37,927 bases of DNA from Anaerolineae bacterium (GTDB lineage: Bacteria; Chloroflexota; Anaerolineae; Aggregatilineales; Phototrophicaceae), in contig JALHOR010000046.1 in NCBI GenBank assembly GCA_022842885.1, positions 1 through 37,927 of the forward strand, in the 5' to 3' direction. Numbering within the stretch: the first letter of the stretch is position 1; each line of letters starts with the position of its first letter. The notes under the pieces were generated by a model, which worked only from the letters and a program-made list of their open reading frames with translations, was not told where the DNA came from and made no database searches. Of this stretch, positions 25,289 to 33,232 are shown in pieces. The translations under genes and the position numbers were made by a program.

Positions 25289-25392
25289 GGGGGTGTCGGG
25301 GGTTTCCCCTGACTATAATTTCTTTTGTCGAACGTAGTGAGACCTACCTTCGCATTGCGCCTTGGGGGTTCGGGGGCGTTGCCCCTGACTAT
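25289..25392. terminator. Duplicated GGGGG...CCCCTGACTAT hairpin between convergent genes
   Basis: Two copies (25289-25316 and 25364-25392) share GGGGGT-TCGGGGG, then TT-CCCCTGACTAT. In each, GGGG can pair with CCCC over a short loop. They lie between the phage operon and the convergent transposase and probably act as terminators, or as a recombination or replication signal. Confidence 0.5.
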
Positions 25393-25419
25393 CAATGCAG
25401 TTGCCGAAGGCATTCCGCT

Positions 25420-26991
25420 TTAACGCCGTAAACTGCGTTCATAGAATATCTGTTCTTTAGCTTCCTCTATTAACTCTTCTAATACATCTTCCTCAATATC
25501 CATATACCTAAACCTGCTCACCATATCGGCAAGCAGGTTACGGGCGGTCATTTCTTCTTTAATCCTCGATGCCTGTGTCCAGTGTTCGCTTGAGAACTTT
25601 GGCGTTTTGTCGTTTAACTTGCCACTCGTTAAGCCGCTGTTTCTGTAATAATTCTGTGGGGGGGGGGTAATACCCTCATTCTCGAAATCTATGAATTGCA
25701 TGTTATAGATGAAAGCATCGTCTCGTTTCCGGTTTCTATCCATTTTATGATTGAATGTGGCGATTACCAATGGTTCTTTGTGTCGTCCGCGCTGCCAAAC
25801 CACCTTCCCGACTTGTTCCTTTTGTGCCGGGTCACACTCGAACCGAATACGCACAAACTGCCCACCAAATAACTTTTGAATGCGGGTTTGGTCGTATCCC
25901 CATAAGTCAATTGTGCCATCATTCCAAACTAGTCGGATAATGTCGATAATGCCCTTCTGGGGTGGCAATTCTTCGTATTTTGGGATGCTTAAAATTGCCT
26001 CCGTCACGGGCAAATATGCGGCTGCTGACGCGGGTGATTTCGGCGTCTTTGTCTTGCCAGTGATGGCTTGATGCGGCTTCTTCATATTATACCAGTTCAC
26101 CCACTGCACAAATTCGCGTATCCAGTCCTGCGTGCTGCCTCTGCGCTCACGTTTGTTCTGTTTTTCGCGTGCCTCGCTGTACTTGATATTCACGTAGGTG
26201 CGCTTCATAGTATGATGCCAATTTTCTAGTCGTCCCGATTTCCAGGGTTTGCCCGGTGCGTTGAACACCATGATTGCACCCATTGCCAGGACATGCCGCA
26301 CGCTGTTTTTTGTCCATCCGTTAGCAATCCCCATTTCGCCGTTGTCCGCGAAAACATGCGTCATTGGGCTATCTGGTAGCAGATGCTTCTTTGCCATATG
26401 GATGATATGCGTCCATGTGTTGACGCTGGCGCTCTCGATGCGGCTGGTTGTGGGGACAGCGATGCTTAACCGTGTGCTGTAGTCCTGTGCGGTGGTGATG
26501 TAAATGCGGTCAGCGCCCCAATGTACGGGACCCGTGCCGTCAATCGCAATGATGCCCGCGCTCGTGTCGTCCCATTCCACCGGAAATCCTCTATCGTCCT
26601 TTGCACCAATGGTCTTGCCTGTTGCCCCTGCTTCGCTTAACCATTTGGCAATTGTGCCAACTGAAGGCGCATATTTAGGGTCAATGCCGTATGCTTCTGG
26701 GTCTGCGTTAATCATGGCAAACAGCATCCGTGCGCCTAAAGCCGTGTTCGCCCGTAGCTGCAAAACAATCTTCATCGTGGCTTCATCAAAGTATTCCGGG
26801 CGTGCATTCTGCTCGCGTCTGTCTTCATCCAGTGTCCGTGAGGGGTCTTCTAGTATTGCCTTCACTTTATTTACTGTGCTTGTTGACACTCCTAACCGGC
26901 GTGCTGTCTCTCGTATCCCCACCTTTTGGTTTAGAAGTGCTGCAATCTGGTGGCGCTGCTCGATGTTCTTTTCTTTCTTGAGTATAGCCAT
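25420..26991 (-). CDS. Mu-like DDE transposase of the phage element
   Basis: A 523-aa transposase. An N-terminal helix-turn-helix (about residues 24-47, GIRETARRLGVSTSTVNKV) precedes an rve/RNase H-like catalytic core with the DDE triad Asp151 (IIAIDGTG), Asp216 (VFADNGEMG) and Glu256 (SGRLENWHH); the D-E spacing is 39. A beta-barrel region follows (LWGYDQTRIQKLFGGQFVRIRF), as in Mu transposase C-terminal domains, and then a helical acidic tail. This family makes 5-bp target duplications with TG...CA ends, as found here. It is on the strand opposite to the phage genes. A run of ten C in the coding strand (25658-25667) sits after the catalytic core and may allow slippage. No MuB partner is present. 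Confidence 0.88.
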   Translation of the reverse strand: MAILKKEKNIEQRHQIAALLNQKVGIRETARRLGVSTSTVNKVKAILEDPSRTLDEDRREQNARPEYFDEATMKIVLQLRANTALGARMLFAMINADPEAYGIDPKYAPSVGTIAKWLSEAGATGKTIGAKDDRGFPVEWDDTSAGIIAIDGTGPVHWGADRIYITTAQDYSTRLSIAVPTTSRIESASVNTWTHIIHMAKKHLLPDSPMTHVFADNGEMGIANGWTKNSVRHVLAMGAIMVFNAPGKPWKSGRLENWHHTMKRTYVNIKYSEAREKQNKRERRGSTQDWIREFVQWVNWYNMKKPHQAITGKTKTPKSPASAAAYLPVTEAILSIPKYEELPPQKGIIDIIRLVWNDGTIDLWGYDQTRIQKLFGGQFVRIRFECDPAQKEQVGKVVWQRGRHKEPLVIATFNHKMDRNRKRDDAFIYNMQFIDFENEGITPPPQNYYRNSGLTSGKLNDKTPKFSSEHWTQASRIKEEMTARNLLADMVSRFRYMDIEEDVLEELIEEAKEQIFYERSLRR

Positions 26992-27030
26992 GATAATCTC
27001 TCGTCTGTATCAATATTTAACGATGGGGTC

Positions 27031-27060
27031 ATTATACCATATAATTCTCGCTACGTGTAG
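27031..27060 (-). promoter_or_regulatory. Transposase promoter overlapping an end-like motif
   Basis: On the minus strand TGG-TATAAT is an extended -10 box (27031-27036), about 40 bp before the transposase ATG. Where the -35 box would be lies CTACACGTAG (27051-27060), sharing CTACAC with the terminal repeats. Transposase bound here could repress its own gene. Confidence 0.55.
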
Positions 27061-27104
27061 AGTGGATTTAATCTCTTAACAATCTTTTAACATTGTGAAG
27101 GGGT

Positions 27105-27133
27105 AAGGTGTAGCGATTTCCTTTGTCTGCTCA
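27105..27133 (-). repeat. Right terminal inverted repeat
   Basis: Read inward on the minus strand it begins TGAGCAGACAAAGG and ends CGCTACACCTT, matching the left end with few changes. A second GTGTAG at 27055-27060 lies 53 bp inward from the one at 27108-27113, so the right end may hold two transposase sites. Confidence 0.85.
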
Positions 27134-27138
27134 CGCCG
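27134..27138. repeat. Target-site duplication, right copy (CGCCG)
   Basis: The same CGCCG as at 20049-20053, directly after the last base of the element. Confidence 0.9.
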
Positions 27139-28091
27139 GGCTACCTGATGCGACACGCCAAAAATTCTTGCAGCAGCGGCAAAAGCTCGATTTATCTGCC
27201 GAAGTTATCAAAGTGCAAAAAGCGGGCGCAAGTCTGCTCACTCTCGCTGATGCCGATTATCCGAATATCCTGCGCCAATTAGATGATAGTCCGCCAGTCT
27301 TATATGTTCGCGGACAGCTACTCCAAAAAGATGATCTTGCCTTGGCAGTCGTAGGAACGCGCACTGCCTCGCGTTATGGGCGCGATGCTGCTCATTATTT
27401 GTCCAAGCAATTAGCAGCACAGCATGTCACGATTGTTTCTGGGTTGGCACAAGGCATAGATGCTGCCGCCCATCAAGGCGCTTTAGACGCAGGCGGCAGA
27501 ACCATCGCCGTGTTAGGCTGCGGGATTGAACGCATTTATCCACGAGAAAATACCGCCTTAGCTGAAAATATCTTACAAAATGGCGCTATCTTGACGGAAT
27601 ACCCTATCGGCACGCCGCCCTCAGCAGCCAATTTTCCGCGCCGGAATCGTTTGCTCAGTGGCTTGGCACGCGGGGTACTAATCGTCGAAGCGCCCGACCA
27701 CAGTGGTGCGCTCATCACCGCCACCGCAGCATTAGAACAAGGGCGCGATGTTTTCGCCGTGCCGGGCAATATTTTTAGTGCTGCCAGTCGTGGCACCAAT
27801 CGTCTGATTCAAGATGGGGCAAAACTGGTTATGGGTGTGCCAGATATTCTCTCGGAATTGAATATTCAGTACACGAAGAAAGAGATGCGGCAAAAAACCC
27901 AGCATCTCATACCGGATAATCCTGTTGAAAATGCGATTTTACAACTGCTAGAAGCTGACCCGATTCATGTGGATGAATTAATTCGCAGCAGTGGTTTAGC
28001 CGCCAGTGATGTTACCGCGACCTTGACAATCCTAGAATTAAAGGGACTTGCACAAACCGCAGGTCATATGCAATACTGCCGTTCACGTTAG
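27139..28091 (+). pseudogene. dprA: dprA, 3' fragment (Rossmann and winged-helix domains)
   Basis: The rest of DprA, which loads RecA on incoming ssDNA in natural transformation. The Rossmann-like fold is complete (LAVVGTRTASRYG, IVSGLAQGIDAAAH, GGRTIAVLGCGIERIYP, FPRRNRLLSGL, VIVEAPDHSGALITA, VPGNI) and a C-terminal winged helix follows (NPVENAILQLLE). Joined to the 5' fragment it gives 362 codons without frameshift. A TTG at 27123, inside the element's end, opens the same frame, so an N-terminally shortened protein lacking the SAM-like part could in theory still be made. Confidence 0.93.
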
Positions 28092-28126
28092 CATCCGTTA
28101 TAATGATTCAGGAAGTGATGCGCCTC

Positions 28127-29218
28127 ATGCAGAATTATTATGCTCTCATTCTGGCAGGCGGCGGGGGAACGCGCTTGTGGCCCATGAGCCGCAAACAAAC
28201 CCCTAAACAACTGCTACATCTCATTGGCAATAAATCTATGTTTCAGACCAGTGTGGAACGGCTTGCCCCGCTGTTCACCCCGGATAGAATTTATATTGTC
28301 ACGGGACCCAACTATGTGGAGGGAATGCAAAACGATTGTCCGCAAATCCCGGCAGAAAACTATATTGTTGAACCTTATGGGCGTGACAATGCGGCTGCCA
28401 CAGGTCTCGCCATGAGTGTTATCCAAAAACGCCATCCTGATGCGGTTGTCGCTATGCTGACCTCTGACCATCATATCGGCAAAACGGATGTTTTCCGGGA
28501 TGTATTGGCGGCGGCTTATAGCATTGCCCAAAAAGATGCGATTGTCACATTGGGTATTTCACCCTCGTATCCAGCGACAGGTTTCGGTTATATTCAGCAA
28601 GGGGAAGTATTGGGCAACATCAATAATTTCCCATATCATCGGGCAACCCGCTTCACCGAAAAACCCGATGCAGTCACAGCCACCGGTTTTGTGGCATCTG
28701 GTAAATATAGCTGGAATTCCGGCATGTTTATCTGGAAAGCTGCGACTGCTATGAAAGAATTTGAGCAGCAGCAGCCTCAGATGTATGCCCTACTGCATGA
28801 TTTACAGGCAACCATTGATACACCGGACTATGCGACAACTTTAACAACAATTTGGGAACAATTCCCGCGCAAATCTATTGATTATGCCCTGATGGAAGGG
28901 GCAAAAAATATGGCGGTTATCCCAGTGGATATTGCTTGGAGCGATGTAGGCACATGGGCATCTTTGTTTGATATTCTACCCAAAGATAAATTGGGCAATT
29001 ATATTAAAACAACTGCCCCCGGCGACGGTAGTGGGGTCATTTTGGATACCCATAATACGATGGTACTGAGTAACCGTTTAACCGTAACCATCGGTGTTAA
29101 AGACATTATTGTGGTCGAAACCGATGATGTGCTGTTCATCTGCCATCGGGAACGCACCCAAGCGGTTAAAGCGATTGTGGATTACCTGAAAGACAACAAA
29201 CACACGGATTATCTGTAA
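28127..29218 (+). CDS. manC: Mannose-1-phosphate guanylyltransferase
   Basis: A 363-aa GDP-mannose pyrophosphorylase: mannose-1-P + GTP gives GDP-mannose for glycans. The signature LILAGGGGTRLWPMSR with KQTPKQLL opens the protein, followed by LTSDHHI, FTEKPD, WNSGMFIW and the family block SIDYALMEGAKNMAVIPVDIAWSDVG (in parts). It lacks the C-terminal isomerase domain of bifunctional ManC/AlgA and so is the short type. Starts at 28103, 28118 and 28127 are all in frame; 28127 is nearest to the conserved start. A TATAAT box at 28099-28104 favours the later starts. Confidence 0.93.
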   Translation: MQNYYALILAGGGGTRLWPMSRKQTPKQLLHLIGNKSMFQTSVERLAPLFTPDRIYIVTGPNYVEGMQNDCPQIPAENYIVEPYGRDNAAATGLAMSVIQKRHPDAVVAMLTSDHHIGKTDVFRDVLAAAYSIAQKDAIVTLGISPSYPATGFGYIQQGEVLGNINNFPYHRATRFTEKPDAVTATGFVASGKYSWNSGMFIWKAATAMKEFEQQQPQMYALLHDLQATIDTPDYATTLTTIWEQFPRKSIDYALMEGAKNMAVIPVDIAWSDVGTWASLFDILPKDKLGNYIKTTAPGDGSGVILDTHNTMVLSNRLTVTIGVKDIIVVETDDVLFICHRERTQAVKAIVDYLKDNKHTDYL

Positions 29219-29239
29219 GCAGTTTTTTTAAGGCATGAT

Positions 29240-31699
29240 ATGAGCGAAACCATGCAGGCATACTGCGTGAAATGCAAAACCCGACGCGAGATACTCAATC
29301 CGCAGCCAGTCTATACCCGCACAGGCACTCCCGCTACTCAGGGGCAATGCGCGGTCTGTGGGACAAATCTCTTTAGGATGGGGGATACTCCGGCACATGC
29401 CAGCATCCCCAAACCGGATAACATCGAAAAACCAGCGCGTAAAGCGGCTGCTAAAACCAGCGATAGCAAAAAAAAGAGTGATAAACCCAAGAAGAAAACC
29501 ACCGGTAAAACAGCAGCGAGCAAGAAGGCTGCTGCCCAAACCAGTGATGCCAAAAAATCCAGCACAAAAGCGGCTGCCGGACGCAAAAAAGGCGCAAAGC
29601 ATCTGGTTATCGTCGAATCACCAGCGAAAGCCCGCAGTGTTGGCAATTTTCTCGGCAGAGACTTCATGGTCATTGCTTCCAAGGGGCATGTGCGCGATTT
29701 GTTAGCGACACAGCTTTCGGTAGATATTGGCAATGATTTTGAGCCAAAATACCGTGTTCCTAACGAAAAACGCGATACTGTCAAAGAGATTAAGGCGGCG
29801 GTGCAAACTGCCGAAAAAATCTATCTGGCAACTGACCCTGACCGCGAAGGTGAAGCTATCGCTTGGCATCTGGTGGCGGCAGCAGATATTCCGCTGGAAA
29901 ATACGCAGCGCGTCGTTTTCCATGAAATTACCGATAAAGCCATTCATGAGGCATTTTCGCACCCGCGTGAAATTGATATGCGCTTGGTGAATGCCCAACA
30001 GGCACGCCGTATTCTGGATCGGTTGGTGGGGTATCAGATTTCGCCGCTGCTGTGGGAAAAAGTTCGTAATCGCCTCTCTGCCGGGCGCGTCCAAAGCATT
30101 GCGTTACGCATGGTGGTAGACCGAGAACGCGAAATTGATGTATTTGTTCCGGTTGAATATTGGACAATTGATGTTGAACTAAGCAAAGAACAGATTAACG
30201 GCAAAAAACCGGAAAGTTTCGTCGCGCATTTGGCAAAAATTAACGGCGAAGATGCCAATTTGCATACCGAGGCAGAAGTCCTGCCGCACGTTGCCGCTTT
30301 GCAAAAAAGTCTGTATCGCGTATTGGATGTCAAAATTGGCACCCGCCAACGCAAACCGTCGCCACCCTTCACCACCAGTACGTTGCAGCAAGAAGCCTCA
30401 CGCCGCTTAGGGTTTAATGCCGGGCGTACCATGCAAGCCGCACAAAAACTCTATGAAGGCATTGATTTGGGCGGGGGCAATATCACCGGTCTTATCACCT
30501 ACATGCGGACGGACAGCCTGAATATTTCTGAGCAGGCACAGCAAGAAGCCCGCGAATTTATCACTAAGCAGTTTGGCACTGAGTTTATGCCTGCCCAACC
30601 GCCCAAGTATAAGACCAAAGCCAAAGGGGCGCAGGAAGCGCATGAGGCAATTCGTCCGACCATTGCCGAGCGCGTTCCTGATAATGCGCTTAAGGCAATT
30701 CTGGATGCTGGCACAACTAAAAACAGCCGCGACTTATTCCGGTTGTATAAGCTCATCTGGGAACGTTTCATCGCCAGCCAAATGTCCAATGCGGTCTATG
30801 ATACGATGCGTGTGGAAATTGCCGCTGGCGAAACTCAGGATAACATGCCCTATTTGCTACGAGCATCTGGCAATCGCTTAAAATTTGCGGGATTTTTGGC
30901 GCTGTACGAAGATGCCAAAGATGAAGATGCCACCGTTGACCCAGATGAAGGGCGCATTTTGCCAGAGATGAGCATCCATGAATTGCTCAATCTGCTCAAA
31001 GTGCTGCCAGAACAACATTTTACGCAACCGCCGCCGCGTTACACCGAAGCCAGTTTAGTTCGCACACTGGAAGAATATGGCATTGGGCGTCCGAGTACCT
31101 ATGCACCCACCGTTGCCGTGATACAGGATAGGGATTACGTCACCCGCGAAGACCGCCGGATGGTACCCACCGACACGGGCAAAATTGTCAGCGATTTATT
31201 GGTGCGCTTCTTCCCGGAAGAAATGGATTATCAATTTACCGCCCGCATGGAAGAACAACTCGACGACATTGCCGATACCAGCGGCGAATGGAAACCGATG
31301 CTGCGTGAATTTTATGCGCCGTTTGAACAGCGCCTCACCCATGCGCGTGACCACATGCCCGCCATGAAGCAAGCCGAAACTATTGCTCGCGCTTGCCCGG
31401 TATGCGGCGGACAGTTGGTGATTAAGTATGGGCGCTTTGGTAAATTTATCGGCTGCGCGAATCATCCAACTTGCACCCATACCGAACCGTATCTGGAATT
31501 GACCGGGGTTAGCTGCCCCAAATGCGGCGCAACTGATGGCGGCGAATTGGTAGAACGCAAAACGCGCAAAGGACGTACATTTTACGGCTGTTCGCGTTAC
31601 CCAGCCTGCGATTTTTCAGCGTGGCAGTTGCCCAAAACGGCAAAAACGCCCACAGATGACGATTATGAACCCGAAGAAATGCAGGACATCGCCGGCTAG
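29240..31699 (+). CDS. topA: DNA topoisomerase I with N-terminal DUF5679-type zinc ribbon
   Basis: An 819-aa type IA topoisomerase that relaxes negative supercoils. Residues 8-45 form an extra zinc ribbon (YCVKCK ... CAVCGTNLFRMG), then a Lys/Ala-rich linker to about 118. The Toprim domain starts HLVIVESPAKARSVG at about 120 and has the acidic DPDREGEAIAWH motif. The catalytic Tyr421 lies in TYMRTDS. Two C-terminal topoisomerase zinc ribbons lie near residues 718-745 and 758-790 (CPVCGG, CPKCGA). The ribbon-plus-lysine N-terminus is characteristic of Chloroflexota relatives. It follows manC by 21 bp, so the two may be co-transcribed. Confidence 0.95.
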   Translation: MSETMQAYCVKCKTRREILNPQPVYTRTGTPATQGQCAVCGTNLFRMGDTPAHASIPKPDNIEKPARKAAAKTSDSKKKSDKPKKKTTGKTAASKKAAAQTSDAKKSSTKAAAGRKKGAKHLVIVESPAKARSVGNFLGRDFMVIASKGHVRDLLATQLSVDIGNDFEPKYRVPNEKRDTVKEIKAAVQTAEKIYLATDPDREGEAIAWHLVAAADIPLENTQRVVFHEITDKAIHEAFSHPREIDMRLVNAQQARRILDRLVGYQISPLLWEKVRNRLSAGRVQSIALRMVVDREREIDVFVPVEYWTIDVELSKEQINGKKPESFVAHLAKINGEDANLHTEAEVLPHVAALQKSLYRVLDVKIGTRQRKPSPPFTTSTLQQEASRRLGFNAGRTMQAAQKLYEGIDLGGGNITGLITYMRTDSLNISEQAQQEAREFITKQFGTEFMPAQPPKYKTKAKGAQEAHEAIRPTIAERVPDNALKAILDAGTTKNSRDLFRLYKLIWERFIASQMSNAVYDTMRVEIAAGETQDNMPYLLRASGNRLKFAGFLALYEDAKDEDATVDPDEGRILPEMSIHELLNLLKVLPEQHFTQPPPRYTEASLVRTLEEYGIGRPSTYAPTVAVIQDRDYVTREDRRMVPTDTGKIVSDLLVRFFPEEMDYQFTARMEEQLDDIADTSGEWKPMLREFYAPFEQRLTHARDHMPAMKQAETIARACPVCGGQLVIKYGRFGKFIGCANHPTCTHTEPYLELTGVSCPKCGATDGGELVERKTRKGRTFYGCSRYPACDFSAWQLPKTAKTPTDDDYEPEEMQDIAG

Positions 31700-31715
31700 A
31701 CATACCATTTTGTTT

Positions 31716-31761
31716 ACGAGAATTGTTGCAATATTTTTTTGCATACCTGCAACATTCTCGT
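31716..31761 (+). terminator. Hairpin after topA
   Basis: ACGAGAAT-GTTGCA pairs with TGCAAC-ATTCTCGT (one bulged base) around a T-rich loop of 17 nt, 17 bp after the topA stop. The T-run lies in the loop, so it is an imperfect terminator but the stem is strong. It could also mark the left end of the TnpB element. Confidence 0.6.
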
Positions 31762-31878
31762 TATACTTTATCGGGATTATCCCTTTAACAAACACAAATA
31801 AAAATCGTAAAATATGAATCGATGCAAATCCTTAAAATCACTTACTATTTTTGTTGACACAAGATATAGGATTACCCG

Positions 31879-33126
31879 ATGCCGTTAGTAGAGCGACATA
31901 TCATTAGACTAGGAGATCCCCGATGGAATGAACTAGATCGGGTCTGTTGGTATTCCAAGAATGTCTACAACACTGCTATGTATCGCATTCGTCAGCATTA
32001 CTTCAAAACCAAACTATACCTGAATTACTACGATATAGAGAAGCATTTTAAGAAAGCAGATTTGCTCCCTGACCAAGATTTGCCTCTCAATACTGTGCAA
32101 CAAGTGTTGAAAATGGTAGATACCAATTGGCGGAATTTCTTCAAAGCACTCAAGGCATATCGCAAGCATCCCCATAAGTTCAATGGGAGTCCCCGAATCC
32201 CAAAGTATAAAGATACTCAGCAAGGTAGAAACATTGTTGTTTATACGACAGCTTCCATAAGCAAACCGGCATTGAAACAAGGTATTCTCAAACTTACTAA
32301 ACTCAACATCAAAATTCAGACACAAATTACCGATTATCAATGCATCCAACAGGTGCGTGTTGTGCCACGTAAAGATTATTATGTTGTTGAAGTCGTTTAC
32401 GAAGCACCTGAAACGAAAAAACCGTCGCTGGATAAGAACAAGATACTCGGAATAGACTTAGGTGTGGATAACATCGCTACTCTAACCACCAATCAACCGG
32501 AATTACGTCCGCTTCTGATTAACGGGAGAGCCATCAAATCCATCAACCAATTCTACAACAAACAACTTGCTCGTCTTCAATCCCAATTGCCCCAACATCA
32601 GCACACTAGCAAACGCATCCGACAAATCACCTTCAAGCGTAACCAGCGCATTGAGCATTACCTCCACACGCTCTCAAAAGGTATAATTGCTTACATGGTA
32701 GAGCATAGTTTAGGCGCATTGGTGATTGGCAAAAATGCTCACTGGAAACAGTATGTGAACATTGGGAAACAGAACACTCAGAACTTTGTCCAAATCCCAC
32801 ACACCCGCTTGATTGAGATGTTGGAGTACAAAGCAGCTTTGCAAGGCATTCAAGTCATTGTGAATGAGGAAAGTTACACCAGTAAGTGCAGTTTCTTAGA
32901 TAACGAACCCATCGGAAAACACGAACAATATGCTGGCAAGCGGGTGAGGCGAGCGGTATTTGTGAGTAGCTCAGGCAAGAGCATCCATGCGGATGTGAAT
33001 GGGTCGTTTAATATTATCCGAAAAGTATTCCCCAATGCATTTGCAAGCGGGATAGGGGCATTGGCGGTGATGCCTATACGGATTCACGTCCGTATGAATA
33101 TGGCTTTGGGTTTCCCAAAGACATAA
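31879..33126 (+). CDS. tnpB: TnpB (IS200/IS605-type RNA-guided nuclease), no TnpA partner
   Basis: A 415-aa TnpB. The RuvC-like triad is present: Asp193 (GIDLGVDN), Glu330/331 (NEESYTSK) and Asp372 (HADVNGSFNI). This subgroup lacks the usual CxxC zinc finger between the Glu and the final Asp; instead it has SKCSFLDNEPIGKHEQYAGKR (in parts), as in other Chloroflexota and cyanobacterial copies. TnpB proteins are RNA-guided DNA nucleases, the ancestors of Cas12. No Y1 transposase is adjacent, so the copy is solo. The 3' end of the gene folds into three hairpins, the expected omega-RNA region. The reading frame is intact. Confidence 0.9.
   Translation: MPLVERHIIRLGDPRWNELDRVCWYSKNVYNTAMYRIRQHYFKTKLYLNYYDIEKHFKKADLLPDQDLPLNTVQQVLKMVDTNWRNFFKALKAYRKHPHKFNGSPRIPKYKDTQQGRNIVVYTTASISKPALKQGILKLTKLNIKIQTQITDYQCIQQVRVVPRKDYYVVEVVYEAPETKKPSLDKNKILGIDLGVDNIATLTTNQPELRPLLINGRAIKSINQFYNKQLARLQSQLPQHQHTSKRIRQITFKRNQRIEHYLHTLSKGIIAYMVEHSLGALVIGKNAHWKQYVNIGKQNTQNFVQIPHTRLIEMLEYKAALQGIQVIVNEESYTSKCSFLDNEPIGKHEQYAGKRVRRAVFVSSSGKSIHADVNGSFNIIRKVFPNAFASGIGALAVMPIRIHVRMNMALGFPKT
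33052..33126 (+). ncRNA. Candidate omega-RNA (reRNA) scaffold overlapping the tnpB 3' end
   Basis: Three successive hairpins: GGCAT/ATGCC (33057-33074), ATACGGA/TCCGTAT with a 6-nt loop (33076-33095), and CTTTGGG/CCCAAAG with a 3-nt loop (33104-33120). TnpB guide RNAs are processed from this part of the mRNA, with the guide taken from DNA just past the element's right end. The exact right end, and so the guide, cannot be fixed here. Confidence 0.6.
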
Positions 33127-33232
33127 TTTCGTACTCTATTTAGGAAGAAATGCCCGTTAGCCATTTTTGATATTTGCAGTTATTCTTAGTGAAACATGCT
33201 TACGGGGCTTTTACTATGGAAGGACACGCAGA

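Larger units (their letters stand above)
20054..27133. mobile_element. Transposable filamentous phage (inovirus-like prophage), 7,080 bp
   Basis: The element is bounded by terminal inverted repeats (5'-TGAG...CTCA-3') and a 5-bp duplication. It carries, left to right: a non-coding hairpin region, a possible ssDNA-binding protein, two coat-like peptides, two signal-peptide surface proteins, a 41-aa membrane peptide, a Zot/pI-like ATPase, a membrane-anchored Thr/Pro-rich protein and a small zinc-ribbon protein, all on +, then a DDE transposase on -. The order parallels Ff phages (V, VIII, III, VI, I). The genes are rich in T-ending codons, unlike their neighbours, a sign of foreign origin. No Rep/HUH protein, integrase or secretin was found. 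Insertion splits dprA. That it makes virions is inference. Confidence 0.85.

Noticed and set aside
31854..31859. TTGACA as the -35 box of tnpB
   Set aside because: No -10 box at a fitting distance before the ATG at 31879; a transcript would start inside the gene.
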